This document shows positions 5,733 through 14,571 of a stretch of DNA of 17,709 nt, piece by piece. A model generated the notes under the pieces. That model did not search any database and had not been told where the DNA came from. It saw nothing but the letters and a program-made list of their open reading frames with translations. Location: assembly GCA_017477805.1 (NCBI GenBank), contig JAFUUM010000408.1, positions 1 through 17,709 on the forward strand. The letters run 5' to 3'. Each line of letters begins with the position of its first letter. Position 1 is the first letter of the stretch. The position numbers and the translations under genes are program-made. The stretch comes from Lachnospiraceae bacterium. Its GTDB lineage: Bacteria > Bacillota > Clostridia > Lachnospirales > Lachnospiraceae.

Positions 5733-7615
5733 ATGAACACTTCACCCAAACAATCCCATCGCGAACTGTTTCTGCTGATCCCCGGCGTATTGCTGGTCGC
5801 TTTCATGCATCTTTGGAAGCTTACCTCCATCCCCGGCGGTTTTAACGTGGATGAGATCGCCATAGCATATGATGCCAAATGTCTGGCACAATTCGGCGTC
5901 AACCGCAGTGGCATCTCCTATCCTTTTTATCTTCCCAATTACGGTGGAAGCCAGGCTCCTCTCTACACCTATAGCCTGGTGATCCTATTTCGTCTTGTGG
6001 GAGCATCGAAGCTGGCCCTCCGCCTGGTGGCTGCCTTTTACGCCTTCCTCGGCGCCTTTTTCGGATACCGTTTTGCCGCTCTGGTATGGCCGGATTCCAA
6101 AAAGAAATATCTGTGGCTCTATCTCTATGCCATCATTCCCGTGTTCACCATGGAGACCCGTTATGCCATGGATTCCCATCTTTTGATGTCAGTATCCATG
6201 ATCGCCCTTTATTTTGCTGCGTCCGCCCTCTCCCGGGATCGGGTTCGGGATTATGTGGCTGCGGGACTCGCCTTTGGTCTCTGCCTGTATTCTTACGCTC
6301 TGGCCCACTTTCTTGTGCCTGTTGCGCTCCTTTTCCTGGTGATCTATCGTTTTCGGCTAAACCCCTTCCCCTTCAAGAAGATCCTGGCCTTTGTAATCCC
6401 ATTGTTTCTGCTGGCGATACCGCATGTTTGTTTCCAGTTGGTCAATCTTGGTATCCTGAATGATTTTCAGATATGGAAATTCACTTTTATCAAACCCTCT
6501 TTGGCTCGTTCCTCAGAATTCGACCTCAGTCATTTTTGGCTTGGGTGGATCTCTCTGTTCCGGTTCACACTGGGTTTTGATCACTTAAATTACTGCAACC
6601 TCAAACTCTTTGGCACCATGTATTATCTTTCCGTTCCCTTTATCCTTGCAGGGATCGGTCTGAGCATCCGCGATGTGATCCGCTCTTTCAAAAACAGGGA
6701 ATGCGATCCCTCTGCCATCTGCCTCTTCTGGTTTTTGGCCATTTTCTTTTGAGCGGTGCCATGTCCGGAGATACAGAACCCAATTCCAGTCGGATGAACG
6801 CTGTCTTTTTCACCTATCTCTATTTCCTGATCAGAGGACTGGATATTCTTCGGGCCCGCTGCCTGAAAGCTGCCGTTGCCGTCGCCTACACCGCTTTCTT
6901 TGGATGGTTTGCGATCTATTATTTCGGGTTCTACAGTTATCCCGGTTCTGTTTATCTGTTTCATGAAGATTTCTCCGCGGTACGGGCCTATACGGAGGCA
7001 CATGCGGACGAAGGTTTTGTGCAGGATCCGATTTATTATGACTGCCTCTTTCCTTACTACCTGTGGTCCTATGATCTGACACCGGGGCAGTACGTAATGG
7101 AAGGAGACTGGCTGGGTTCATACGGCAAGGATCGTTTTTCTTACCCCGAGACCCTCGATCTCTACGGAAGCTACGTCATGCCCGTCAATAACACGGGCAG
7201 CATCCTTGGTCTGACACAATTAGGGTTTGAAGATGTTCCGCTCGGAGCTTACGATCTGATGATCGGACCTTTTACAGGACTTACTAAATGGCAGACAGAA
7301 GATGTCCTGTTTTCTCTGGACCGGACAAGAGATATGGAAAATAACTATCAATTTATCGGCTGGTGCTGGGATATCGCCGGGCAGCGATCTTTTTCCTCAT
7401 ATCGGATGGACTTTGGGACTTTTCAAAAAGAGTACGGCCCCACAGAACGTACCGATGTCATGGATGTACTGGATTACGTGACAGATCCTGCCTGTGGATT
7501 TGAGATCACGTTTCCCATGGACGTTTTCCGGGATCAGATCAAAACATGCGATCTCACCATTTACGGCATCACTCCCGAAGGGGATGCGATCGCGCTGTAC
7601 AGATTATGTTCTTGA
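5733..7615 (+). pseudogene. GT-C/PMT-like membrane glycosyltransferase, split by a -1 frameshift
   Basis: Two overlapping reading frames (5733-6752 and the frame from 6701 to 7615) together give one protein of about 627 residues. The first part has an N-terminal membrane anchor and then GGFNVDEIAIAYDA with D40-E41 in the first outer loop, the acidic pair used by PMT/ArnT-like GT-C enzymes that take sugars from a polyprenyl phosphate carrier. Eight or so membrane segments follow. The second part finishes the last segments and adds a long soluble outer domain. At 6740-6750, adding one T to the TTTT run restores FFLSGAMSGDTEPNSSRMN. The ATG at 5733 has GGAAGAAAG upstream. No nearby promoter was seen. 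Either a real inactivated gene or a sequence error in the T-run; the rest of both frames looks undamaged, which favours a recent event or an error. Confidence 0.75.
6740..6752 (+). other. Frameshift site in the glycosyltransferase gene
   Basis: The first frame ends ATT TTC TTT TGA. One more T would read ATT TTC TTT TTG AGC and join the second frame in the middle of a membrane segment. The site is not a canonical X-XXY-YYZ slippery heptamer and has no clear downstream stem, so a mutation or sequencing error fits better than programmed frameshifting. Confidence 0.7.
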
Positions 7616-9523
7616 AAACTGGTTTTCCAGCTGGTTTCTTGTCTGTACTTCGGAGAAATACTTTCCGGTAACGTAATCAACCCGGAAGGTGGCTGCCAGC
7701 TCATAATCTTCTTCGCTGTCCACTCCGCAGATCACGATCTTTTTCCCCAGTTCATTTAAGAGGTTGATCCGGGTCGCCAGGATGATCTCCGCTTCTTTTC
7801 TGTTTCCCTCATCCAGCAGCGGATGGAGATTGATGAGGGCTCCGTCAAATTGTCCTTCCGATCGGGACAGGATCCGGAGAAAATCATTTTCATTGTCCCG
7901 AAGGAAGATCCCCACGCCATTATATTGATAATTTCGCTTCAGATACTCCGTCAGCTCCTCAGTCCCGGTGGCAAGCACCTTACTGACATCAAAAGCAAGG
8001 ACTTTTCGATCCACATTATACTTCAGCATAAAGCCGCTGACAGTCTCCACGATATCGGAGCTCAGGATCTGTCCGCCCATGATGGGCAGGATCAAAAAGT
8101 CCGGTTCGCTCCCCTGTTCCGCCAACCGATGGGCAGCCTCGCAGCCTTCTTCGATAACGATCCTCTCCAATCTGCTGAGAACACCGGTCTGTGCTGCAAC
8201 CGCCAGGAACTCTTCTTCCTCGATCTCACCAAGTTCCCTGTCATTTAATCTCAGCTGGGCCTGGGCACCTTTCAGATTCATCCCGTCCGTGTCGTAGATC
8301 ATGTTGTAAACAACACTGAACCCCGACTCTTCCATACCACGGCTGATGGCTTTTTCCACCCTGGATCTGCGGAACAGAAAATCCAGTTCCATCTCATTAA
8401 AGACAGTAGTCTCCGAACGATCCAGCACGCTGTCGGAAAGCATGAATACATCATCCACTCTCTCAAACTGTTGCGGTGCAAGTCCGATGAGGATCACTGC
8501 CGCCACGGAGTGACGCTCGATGCCGATGATCCAGTCTTCCGCAAAGCGCTTCTGAATGGCCGCCGCCATCTCCTGGGCCGTAGCCCGGTCCGTGTCGGGA
8601 CAGATCACGAAAAAGCTGTCCAGACTGGCCCTGTAAACCTGATACTTCGGAAAGTTCTCCACCAGATAATCCCCGATCAGCCCTTCCAGTTCATCATAGG
8701 CCGCATAACCCATGATCTTACGATAAACCTCCGGGTTTGCGATCCTGACACATACGGTCCGAAAGCTTCGCTTCAAAAGGAAATAATCCCTTAAGTCTTC
8801 CAGCAGAGCACTTCGGTTAAAGGTTCTTGTCAGGGTATCCTGCCTGCCGCTCTCATCCTCCAGAAGGATCATCATACCCATAAGGCCGACGGCTTCGCAC
8901 ATCAGCTCCACTACCAGATCCGGGTAGATCATCTGAATGGTCACACCTCCCACCACCAGCACCAGGAAATAGAGCATGGCCGCCAGCTTCACGCCGTGCA
9001 GGGTCTTCCAGCACTGTGCCAGCAGGAAGATACAATAGGCGATATAGACCCCGCTGATGGCATAGGCAATGTAAACGCCGTGCATCCGATGGAGCACCAG
9101 GTTCTCATCCAGGACAAAAGTAAACTTCGTGACGGGATTGAGGATGGTGGCAATCTCCAGCGCCATGATGGGGGACAGCAGGAGCACCTTCACGGAAGAT
9201 CCGTAACGGTAATACGTACCTGCGATCAGCAGAATGTAAAACAAAAAGATGGGCGCAAGAGCAAAGTGGGTGGAATAATAGATGAGCCTGCTGATGTAGA
9301 TCACGGCATACTTTGCAGTGTAACCAAGCGGCGAAACCTCCACCAGTTTGCACACGATCCCCGTTATGGAATCAATGGCCACGATGCTTACCATATTCAG
9401 ATATAAGCTGCTTCGGAGTTTCCGCCCGTTTTGCATCACGATCATATAAAAGATACATGTGATGCTGATGATCACGGCGGCGATCCGGAAGGTCAGACTG
9501 CTGGCAATAGCATAATTTACCAT
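7604..9523 (-). CDS. Membrane protein with degenerate GGDEF and EAL domains (paralogue of the adjacent kinase)
   Basis: A 639-residue protein. Residues 1-222 hold about seven membrane segments; 223-390 form a GGDEF-like domain in which the active-site loop reads RASLDSF instead of GGDEF; 391-639 form an EAL-like domain in which EAL reads QAQ (421-423), the metal-binding Asn site reads PIM (480-482), and the DDFG loop reads LRDNEN (541-546). It should therefore neither make nor break cyclic-di-GMP, though nucleotide or ligand binding is possible. It aligns in register with the first 450 residues of the upstream hybrid kinase and starts 22 bases after that gene's stop, with GGAGG/GAGG before the ATG. 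A likely role is partner or modulator of the kinase at the membrane. Its 3' end overlaps the convergent glycosyltransferase by 12 bases. Confidence 0.85.
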   Translation of the reverse strand: MVNYAIASSLTFRIAAVIISITCIFYMIVMQNGRKLRSSLYLNMVSIVAIDSITGIVCKLVEVSPLGYTAKYAVIYISRLIYYSTHFALAPIFLFYILLIAGTYYRYGSSVKVLLLSPIMALEIATILNPVTKFTFVLDENLVLHRMHGVYIAYAISGVYIAYCIFLLAQCWKTLHGVKLAAMLYFLVLVVGGVTIQMIYPDLVVELMCEAVGLMGMMILLEDESGRQDTLTRTFNRSALLEDLRDYFLLKRSFRTVCVRIANPEVYRKIMGYAAYDELEGLIGDYLVENFPKYQVYRASLDSFFVICPDTDRATAQEMAAAIQKRFAEDWIIGIERHSVAAVILIGLAPQQFERVDDVFMLSDSVLDRSETTVFNEMELDFLFRRSRVEKAISRGMEESGFSVVYNMIYDTDGMNLKGAQAQLRLNDRELGEIEEEEFLAVAAQTGVLSRLERIVIEEGCEAAHRLAEQGSEPDFLILPIMGGQILSSDIVETVSGFMLKYNVDRKVLAFDVSKVLATGTEELTEYLKRNYQYNGVGIFLRDNENDFLRILSRSEGQFDGALINLHPLLDEGNRKEAEIILATRINLLNELGKKIVICGVDSEEDYELAATFRVDYVTGKYFSEVQTRNQLENQFSRT

Positions 9524-9545
9524 TACCTCATCCTCCGCTCTTGAT

Positions 9546-12500
9546 CTAAACCACTACCTGATGTAACAACTCCTGGATCTCATCCCATTTGACTTCTTTG
9601 AGAAGATCCTTCAGTTTTTTGACTACGATCCGGTCCCTCTTCTGAAGCCGGTACTGATCCAGGGATTTCAGCATGAACTCCATGGTGTCATAGTCAAACA
9701 GACTGCTGACCTCATCCATGCTCCGATAAGCTTCCTGAAGAGCTTCATCCCCAATTGGTTCCTTCTCTTCTTCCGCCACTTCCGTTTCTTCCTCTGCCTT
9801 CAGGATCTCAACCCGGTCAAGAACCTCCTGCAGGGCTTTCTGCATCTCCAGGAGCTTGGGAGTCTCCTGACGGATCTGCTCCAGGTTGCCCTTATATCCC
9901 GCTTCCTCGAGGCCTGCGGAAAGATTGGACAGCTTCATGGCACCGATGGTTCTGCTGGTACTCTTTAAGGAATGAACGTAATTGATATAGGACTGCCAGT
10001 CCTTGTTTTCAAAGGCTGTCTCAATGTTAGCCCTGACACCGTCCATCGCCTCGAAATAGACTTTCATGATCTCCAGATAGGACTCCTTGGTACCGCAGTT
10101 CCGCAGTCCCACATCCTGCAGGATCCCCTCCATCTCCGGAAGGGGAAGTTCCGGCTTCACTGCTTCAACGGCCTCTGCACCTGTACCTGATACGCCCTCT
10201 GTGGATCCGGTCCTGAAGTGAACCTTTTCCTCCGGCAGGTACCTGATCAGATGATCCTCCAGCTTCATGCTGTCAACGGGCTTACTTAAGTAATCATCAA
10301 AACCATCCTGGAGGAAATGCTCCTTGGCACCTGAGATGGCATTTGCTGTCAGGACGATGATGGGTGTATCCCCATTGGGACTTTCTTCATCCTTCTTCAT
10401 CTCATGCAGGGTCTCCACGCCGTCCATTTCAGGCATACGGTAGTCTAAGAAGATCAGGTCGTACTTTGTCTCATGCTGCTTCTTTAAGCACTCTTCTCCG
10501 CTGTTTGCATAATCCAGCTGTACCTGGGTAGGCTTTAAGAGTTCCCGGATCACCACATGGTTCATGGGAGTATCGTCCACCACAAGGATCCTCGCATCCG
10601 GTGCCGTAAACCTTGCCTCGTATTCTCCCCGCTGTCTGGAATTTTCCGTAACCTTTGCCTTGAAATCACCGATGGAAGTACTGTCCAGAACCTTTTGGGG
10701 CAATGTTACCGTAAAGGTGGATCCCTCGCCGTAAACGCTGTCCACCGATATCTTTCCGTGCATCAGATCAAGCAGCGAGCTGGTGATGGCCAGCCCCAGG
10801 CCGCTTCCTTCCACGGTACGGTTTTTCACCTGATCCAGTCGTTTGAACTTGTCAAACAGGGTTTTCATTTCTTCGGGTTTGATACCGATCCCCGTATCCC
10901 TCACGATGATCCTTAATGAGATCTGACCCGCCCCTTCTTTTCTGCCTTTCACTGACAGCGTCACAGAACCCTTATGGGTGTATTTCACCGCATTATTTAG
11001 GATGTTCACTATGATCTGTCTGAGTCTCATCTCATCGCCAAACAGCTTGTTGGGCAGCGTCTCATCAACGTTCACGATAAGATCCAGGTTCTTTTGGAGT
11101 GCCTTGATCCGGATCATGTTATAGACATCATTCAGCACGGAGCTTAGTTCATACTCTGTTTCCGTGATCTCCATGCTTCCGGCTTCGATCTTGGAAAAGT
11201 CCAGGATATCGTTGATCAGCGCCAGGAGGGTTCGGCCTGCTCCCTCAATGTTCTGGGCATATTCCAGGATCTTTTCATCCTTGCATTCCCGAAGGATCAC
11301 CTCATTCATGCCTAGAACGGCATTGATGGGGGTTCGGATCTCATGGGACATATTGGCAAGGAACGCGCTCTTTGCTTCGTTTGCCGCTTTTGCACGACGC
11401 TCTTCCACTCTGGCATGTTCCGTTGCCCGGAGAATACTCAGGATCTCGTTTTTGCTAAGAGCCGGCGAGAAATAACTTCCCTCCATGTAATCCGCTTCCG
11501 TATCCAGAAGGCGGTTGTAGCTCTCCTGATCCTGGACGTTATCTGCGATGATCTTCTTTCCCATACGCTGCATCATCTTCAGACGGTTCTGCATGATGAC
11601 ACGGCTCTGGGCATTCTCTCTGGCAGACATAAAGGCCAGTGCGCTGACCTTGATGCCTTCAAAAACATCCGCCGTACCGGAATGCATGTAATAAAACCCG
11701 GCGCCGTAATCGTTCATGTAGAACCTCACGCCGTCACGGTTCAGCTGTTCCATGGCCGCTCTTAAGACCTTGTGGTCAGAGGCAATGGTACTTTCAGAAA
11801 GATCCAGCACGATCTGGGAGGGTCCCACGCCGTATTTATCCAGGATCCGGTTTAAACGATCCGCGAAATCCTGCTTCAGGATCATGGCGGAAGTCAGATT
11901 GACGCAAACAAATTCAAAGCCTGTCTCCTGATTGTTGTTATTGCCAAGGAGGGCACAAACTTCTTCCAGCACCAGCCAGCCAAGTTTTTCTCCAAGGCCT
12001 GTCTGCTCCGCCACCGGAAGGAATTCTTCTTCCCGGATGTCACCAAGGCTCGAATCCCGGAAACGGAGGGAAGCCTCAGCACCGCACATGGAAAGCTCGG
12101 ATCTTGTGTAGATGGGCTTATAGGAAACCCGGAAACGCTCATCCCGGATGCCGCGTTTCACCGCTTCGCCCACTTCCAGACGACGGAGGAGGAAATCCAG
12201 ATCGTTTCCTGTCAGCACCCTATCCACATTGATCACGTCAGATGTATCTGCAAGCTGCAGGAGCTGTTCCATGGTATGGAATTTGCCCGGAGAGTTGGCC
12301 AGCATCAGCGTTACTTTCAGATAAACCTGGGTCACGCCGTGGATCCATCTGTGTTCAAATCGTTCCCTGACGGTCTCCGCAACCTCATCTGCCTGTTCCT
12401 TTGAAATATCCGGGCACACCAGAAGGAGGCTGTCACGGCCCGCACGGTATACGCTGAAACGACTGTTCAATCCCTCCAAATACATCACGATGGTACCGAT

Positions 12501-13337
12501 GATCTTCTCGAACTCTTCGTATCCTGCACTCTTACGGTAGATGTCTGCATCTCTGCCCTGAATGCTGAGGGTATAAAAACTCCGGCCGTATTGGAAATAC
12601 GTTCCCACCCGGTGGATAAAAAATGCTCTGTTATAGGCACCCGTAGCGGTATCCGTTCTGTCATCGTCATTTTCCAAAACGATCATCAGTCCCATGAAAC
12701 CGATGGCCTCGCAGAGGAGTTCGCAGCGGATCCGGATAAAGATCATCTGGATCACCGTTCCGGCTACCACAATGGCAAAGAAATATGCCACGGCAGTCCT
12801 TCTCCGCAGAGTCAGGGTACGCCCGTAAATGCCCATGGCCACAATGGAAAACAGGATATAGAACGCACTGACCCCGTAAGCCAGGTATTCCCCGGGAGCG
12901 CGATTGAATTCCATATAAGTATCAATGGTATAGACCGTATGCAGGATGGGATTTAAGATCACCGTCACTTCCAGCACGACAGGCGGGATAAAGAACAGGC
13001 TTCTTAAGATTTTGGGGAACCGATATGCTATATCGAAAACATAGACAATATAAAGCGCAAAGAGCGGTGCCAGAGAAAAATGGGTAAGGAAATAGACAAA
13101 TTCGTTGATCTCAAAAAGAATAAACCGCAGGGAATAAGAAAGCGTGGAATTTTTCACCATATCCCCGAAGATACCGGTAACGGAATCGATGCCCACAATA
13201 AAGAGGAGCAGCAAAAACAGACGGTTTTTCAACCGCTTCCTGCTCTTCATGATCAGGGAGTAAATAATGCAAGTGGTGCTGATGATAAGCGCCGCCAGAT
13301 TAAATGTGACGCTGCCTACTCCTTCGATGTCCAACAT
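9546..13337 (-). CDS. Hybrid sensor histidine kinase with 7TM, pseudo-GGDEF, pseudo-EAL, HisKA, HATPase, REC and HPt domains
   Basis: A 1263-residue multidomain kinase. Order: about seven membrane segments (1-222); GGDEF-like domain (225-385) with AGRDS (299-303) at the catalytic loop; EAL-like domain (390-630) with EAS for EAL (421-423), Asn480 kept, LDLSES (511-516), NDYG for DDFG (542-545), Lys563 kept but the following Asp lost and DNVQ for EGVE; a linker helix (631-655); HisKA with phospho-acceptor His665 in NMSHEIRTP; HATPase with N-box NNAVKYT (781), DTGIG (814) and GSGLGLA (844); receiver with DD921-922, acceptor Asp965, Thr997 and Lys1019; HPt with His1122 in VHSLKS; and a charged C-terminal tail. 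Kinase, receiver and HPt residues are all intact, so an internal phosphorelay is likely. GGGGTGG lies before the ATG. The partner response regulator is not in this window. Confidence 0.93.
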   Translation of the reverse strand: MLDIEGVGSVTFNLAALIISTTCIIYSLIMKSRKRLKNRLFLLLLFIVGIDSVTGIFGDMVKNSTLSYSLRFILFEINEFVYFLTHFSLAPLFALYIVYVFDIAYRFPKILRSLFFIPPVVLEVTVILNPILHTVYTIDTYMEFNRAPGEYLAYGVSAFYILFSIVAMGIYGRTLTLRRRTAVAYFFAIVVAGTVIQMIFIRIRCELLCEAIGFMGLMIVLENDDDRTDTATGAYNRAFFIHRVGTYFQYGRSFYTLSIQGRDADIYRKSAGYEEFEKIIGTIVMYLEGLNSRFSVYRAGRDSLLLVCPDISKEQADEVAETVRERFEHRWIHGVTQVYLKVTLMLANSPGKFHTMEQLLQLADTSDVINVDRVLTGNDLDFLLRRLEVGEAVKRGIRDERFRVSYKPIYTRSELSMCGAEASLRFRDSSLGDIREEEFLPVAEQTGLGEKLGWLVLEEVCALLGNNNNQETGFEFVCVNLTSAMILKQDFADRLNRILDKYGVGPSQIVLDLSESTIASDHKVLRAAMEQLNRDGVRFYMNDYGAGFYYMHSGTADVFEGIKVSALAFMSARENAQSRVIMQNRLKMMQRMGKKIIADNVQDQESYNRLLDTEADYMEGSYFSPALSKNEILSILRATEHARVEERRAKAANEAKSAFLANMSHEIRTPINAVLGMNEVILRECKDEKILEYAQNIEGAGRTLLALINDILDFSKIEAGSMEITETEYELSSVLNDVYNMIRIKALQKNLDLIVNVDETLPNKLFGDEMRLRQIIVNILNNAVKYTHKGSVTLSVKGRKEGAGQISLRIIVRDTGIGIKPEEMKTLFDKFKRLDQVKNRTVEGSGLGLAITSSLLDLMHGKISVDSVYGEGSTFTVTLPQKVLDSTSIGDFKAKVTENSRQRGEYEARFTAPDARILVVDDTPMNHVVIRELLKPTQVQLDYANSGEECLKKQHETKYDLIFLDYRMPEMDGVETLHEMKKDEESPNGDTPIIVLTANAISGAKEHFLQDGFDDYLSKPVDSMKLEDHLIRYLPEEKVHFRTGSTEGVSGTGAEAVEAVKPELPLPEMEGILQDVGLRNCGTKESYLEIMKVYFEAMDGVRANIETAFENKDWQSYINYVHSLKSTSRTIGAMKLSNLSAGLEEAGYKGNLEQIRQETPKLLEMQKALQEVLDRVEILKAEEETEVAEEEKEPIGDEALQEAYRSMDEVSSLFDYDTMEFMLKSLDQYRLQKRDRIVVKKLKDLLKEVKWDEIQELLHQVVV

Positions 13338-13395
13338 GTTTCCACCCCGGCCATTCCCCCACGGCCCGAAAGAAGGCTATCGCCCGTTCCACTGT

Positions 13396-14571
13396 TTAAC
13401 CTACGAATGAATTTATTATACCATAATGTACAACCAATGTAATTAGCAGATACACCAGGTTGATCCCCGTAAACACCAGCAGATACCGTCCCTTTTTGTC
13501 CGGATAGGCCCCCGCGTAAGCCTTGTAGGAGATCAGGCTGGCCATGGAGGCGATCAGGGTGCCGAGGCCGCCGAAATTCACCCCCAGCAGCAGAGCATGA
13601 TACTCCGATGTAAAATCTGCCAGTAAAAGAGTGGCGGGCACGTTACTGATGCACTGGCTGGTGAGGACGGAAACAAGCAGTTCCCGTCCCTCCATGGCAT
13701 TTGCCAAAAGGGTCCGGACCGCGTCGATCCGCCCCATGTTTCCCGTAAAGATAAAGAACCCGATAAAGGTCATCAAAAGCGCGTAGTCTGCCCGGAAGAG
13801 GATCTGGGTATCCATCCCAAGGACAACAAGAAAGACTGCCAGCACCAGGATCTTCCAGGGCTCTCCCGGAAGGATGGCGTTGACGATGACCTGCCAGGGC
13901 CGGAACCGGACCACCGTAAACAGTGCCGCAAGAAACAGTGCGGTATAGATCCCGATCTGACGCCTGCTGCCGAAGGACTTCACCGTATCGAAATGCTCAT
14001 GCATCTCCAGCTTTTTCTCCTTACCGGGAAGCATCAGGATCGAAAGGCAAAGCAGAACTGCCGTCAGGCAGACATATGGAAACATGGCAGATAAAAACTC
14101 ACCGATGGGCATTCCCGTATACTGGAACAGATACAGGTTCTGGGGATTTCCCACAGGGGTCAGCATGCTGCCCAGATTTGCTGCCACAGTCTGCAATACC
14201 ACCACCGGGATCATCAGATCTTCTCTTCCGCTCTGGTGGAGCATCATCATGGCAAAGGGCACGAATGTGATGAGTGCCACGTCATTGGTGATGAGCATGG
14301 CTGAAAAAAAGCACAAAAAGATCAGGACGGCAGAAAGCTGCCATCCTTTCTTTGCTTTGGTCAGGAGCCCTGCACCGATCTTCTCAAAGACCGCGTTCTG
14401 CTTCAGTCCCTGGATCACAACCATAAGGCTCCATAAGATCCCCAGGGAACGCCAGTCGATATAGTCAAAATATGTTTTATCGGGATGCACAAAGAAAGCC
14501 GACACGACGGCCAGCAGCCAGGCAGCCAGAAGTACCGGATCGACCTTCCGTTTTTTCTCTTTATGATTCAT
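13396..14571 (-). CDS. SLC13/ArsB-type (ion transporter superfamily) anion permease
   Basis: About 391 residues with ten or more membrane segments. Two family signatures are visible: TNDVALITFVPFA (from about 95) followed by TPVGNPQN (138-145) in the first half, and SNVPATLL in the second half. These are the paired re-entrant loop motifs of the ion transporter superfamily (SLC13, CitM, ArsB, NhaD). Substrate could be a di- or tricarboxylate, sulfate or another anion, or it could work as a Na+/H+ exchanger; motifs alone do not decide. The ATG at 14571 overlaps the end of the PseI gene by 11 bases, with GGTGG close in front; an in-frame TTG lies five codons upstream (14586). Its tight coupling to PseI suggests co-expression with the pseudaminic acid genes, but a functional link is not obvious. 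Confidence 0.85.
   Translation of the reverse strand: MNHKEKKRKVDPVLLAAWLLAVVSAFFVHPDKTYFDYIDWRSLGILWSLMVVIQGLKQNAVFEKIGAGLLTKAKKGWQLSAVLIFLCFFSAMLITNDVALITFVPFAMMMLHQSGREDLMIPVVVLQTVAANLGSMLTPVGNPQNLYLFQYTGMPIGEFLSAMFPYVCLTAVLLCLSILMLPGKEKKLEMHEHFDTVKSFGSRRQIGIYTALFLAALFTVVRFRPWQVIVNAILPGEPWKILVLAVFLVVLGMDTQILFRADYALLMTFIGFFIFTGNMGRIDAVRTLLANAMEGRELLVSVLTSQCISNVPATLLLADFTSEYHALLLGVNFGGLGTLIASMASLISYKAYAGAYPDKKGRYLLVFTGINLVYLLITLVVHYGIINSFVG

Noticed and set aside
6740..6752. Programmed -1 ribosomal frameshift in the glycosyltransferase gene
   Set aside because: No X-XXY-YYZ heptamer is in the right phase and I see no strong stem or internal Shine-Dalgarno just past the site. A lost T in a T-run explains the data more simply.
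7604..13337. Active cyclic-di-GMP synthase or phosphodiesterase
   Set aside because: The GGDEF loop is AGRDS or ASLDS and the EAL site is EAS or QAQ with further ligand losses, so catalysis is unlikely in both proteins.
13338..13395. Riboswitch ahead of the hybrid kinase gene
   Set aside because: The gap is only 58 bases, too short for a cyclic-di-GMP or other common riboswitch aptamer, and no matching conserved core was seen.
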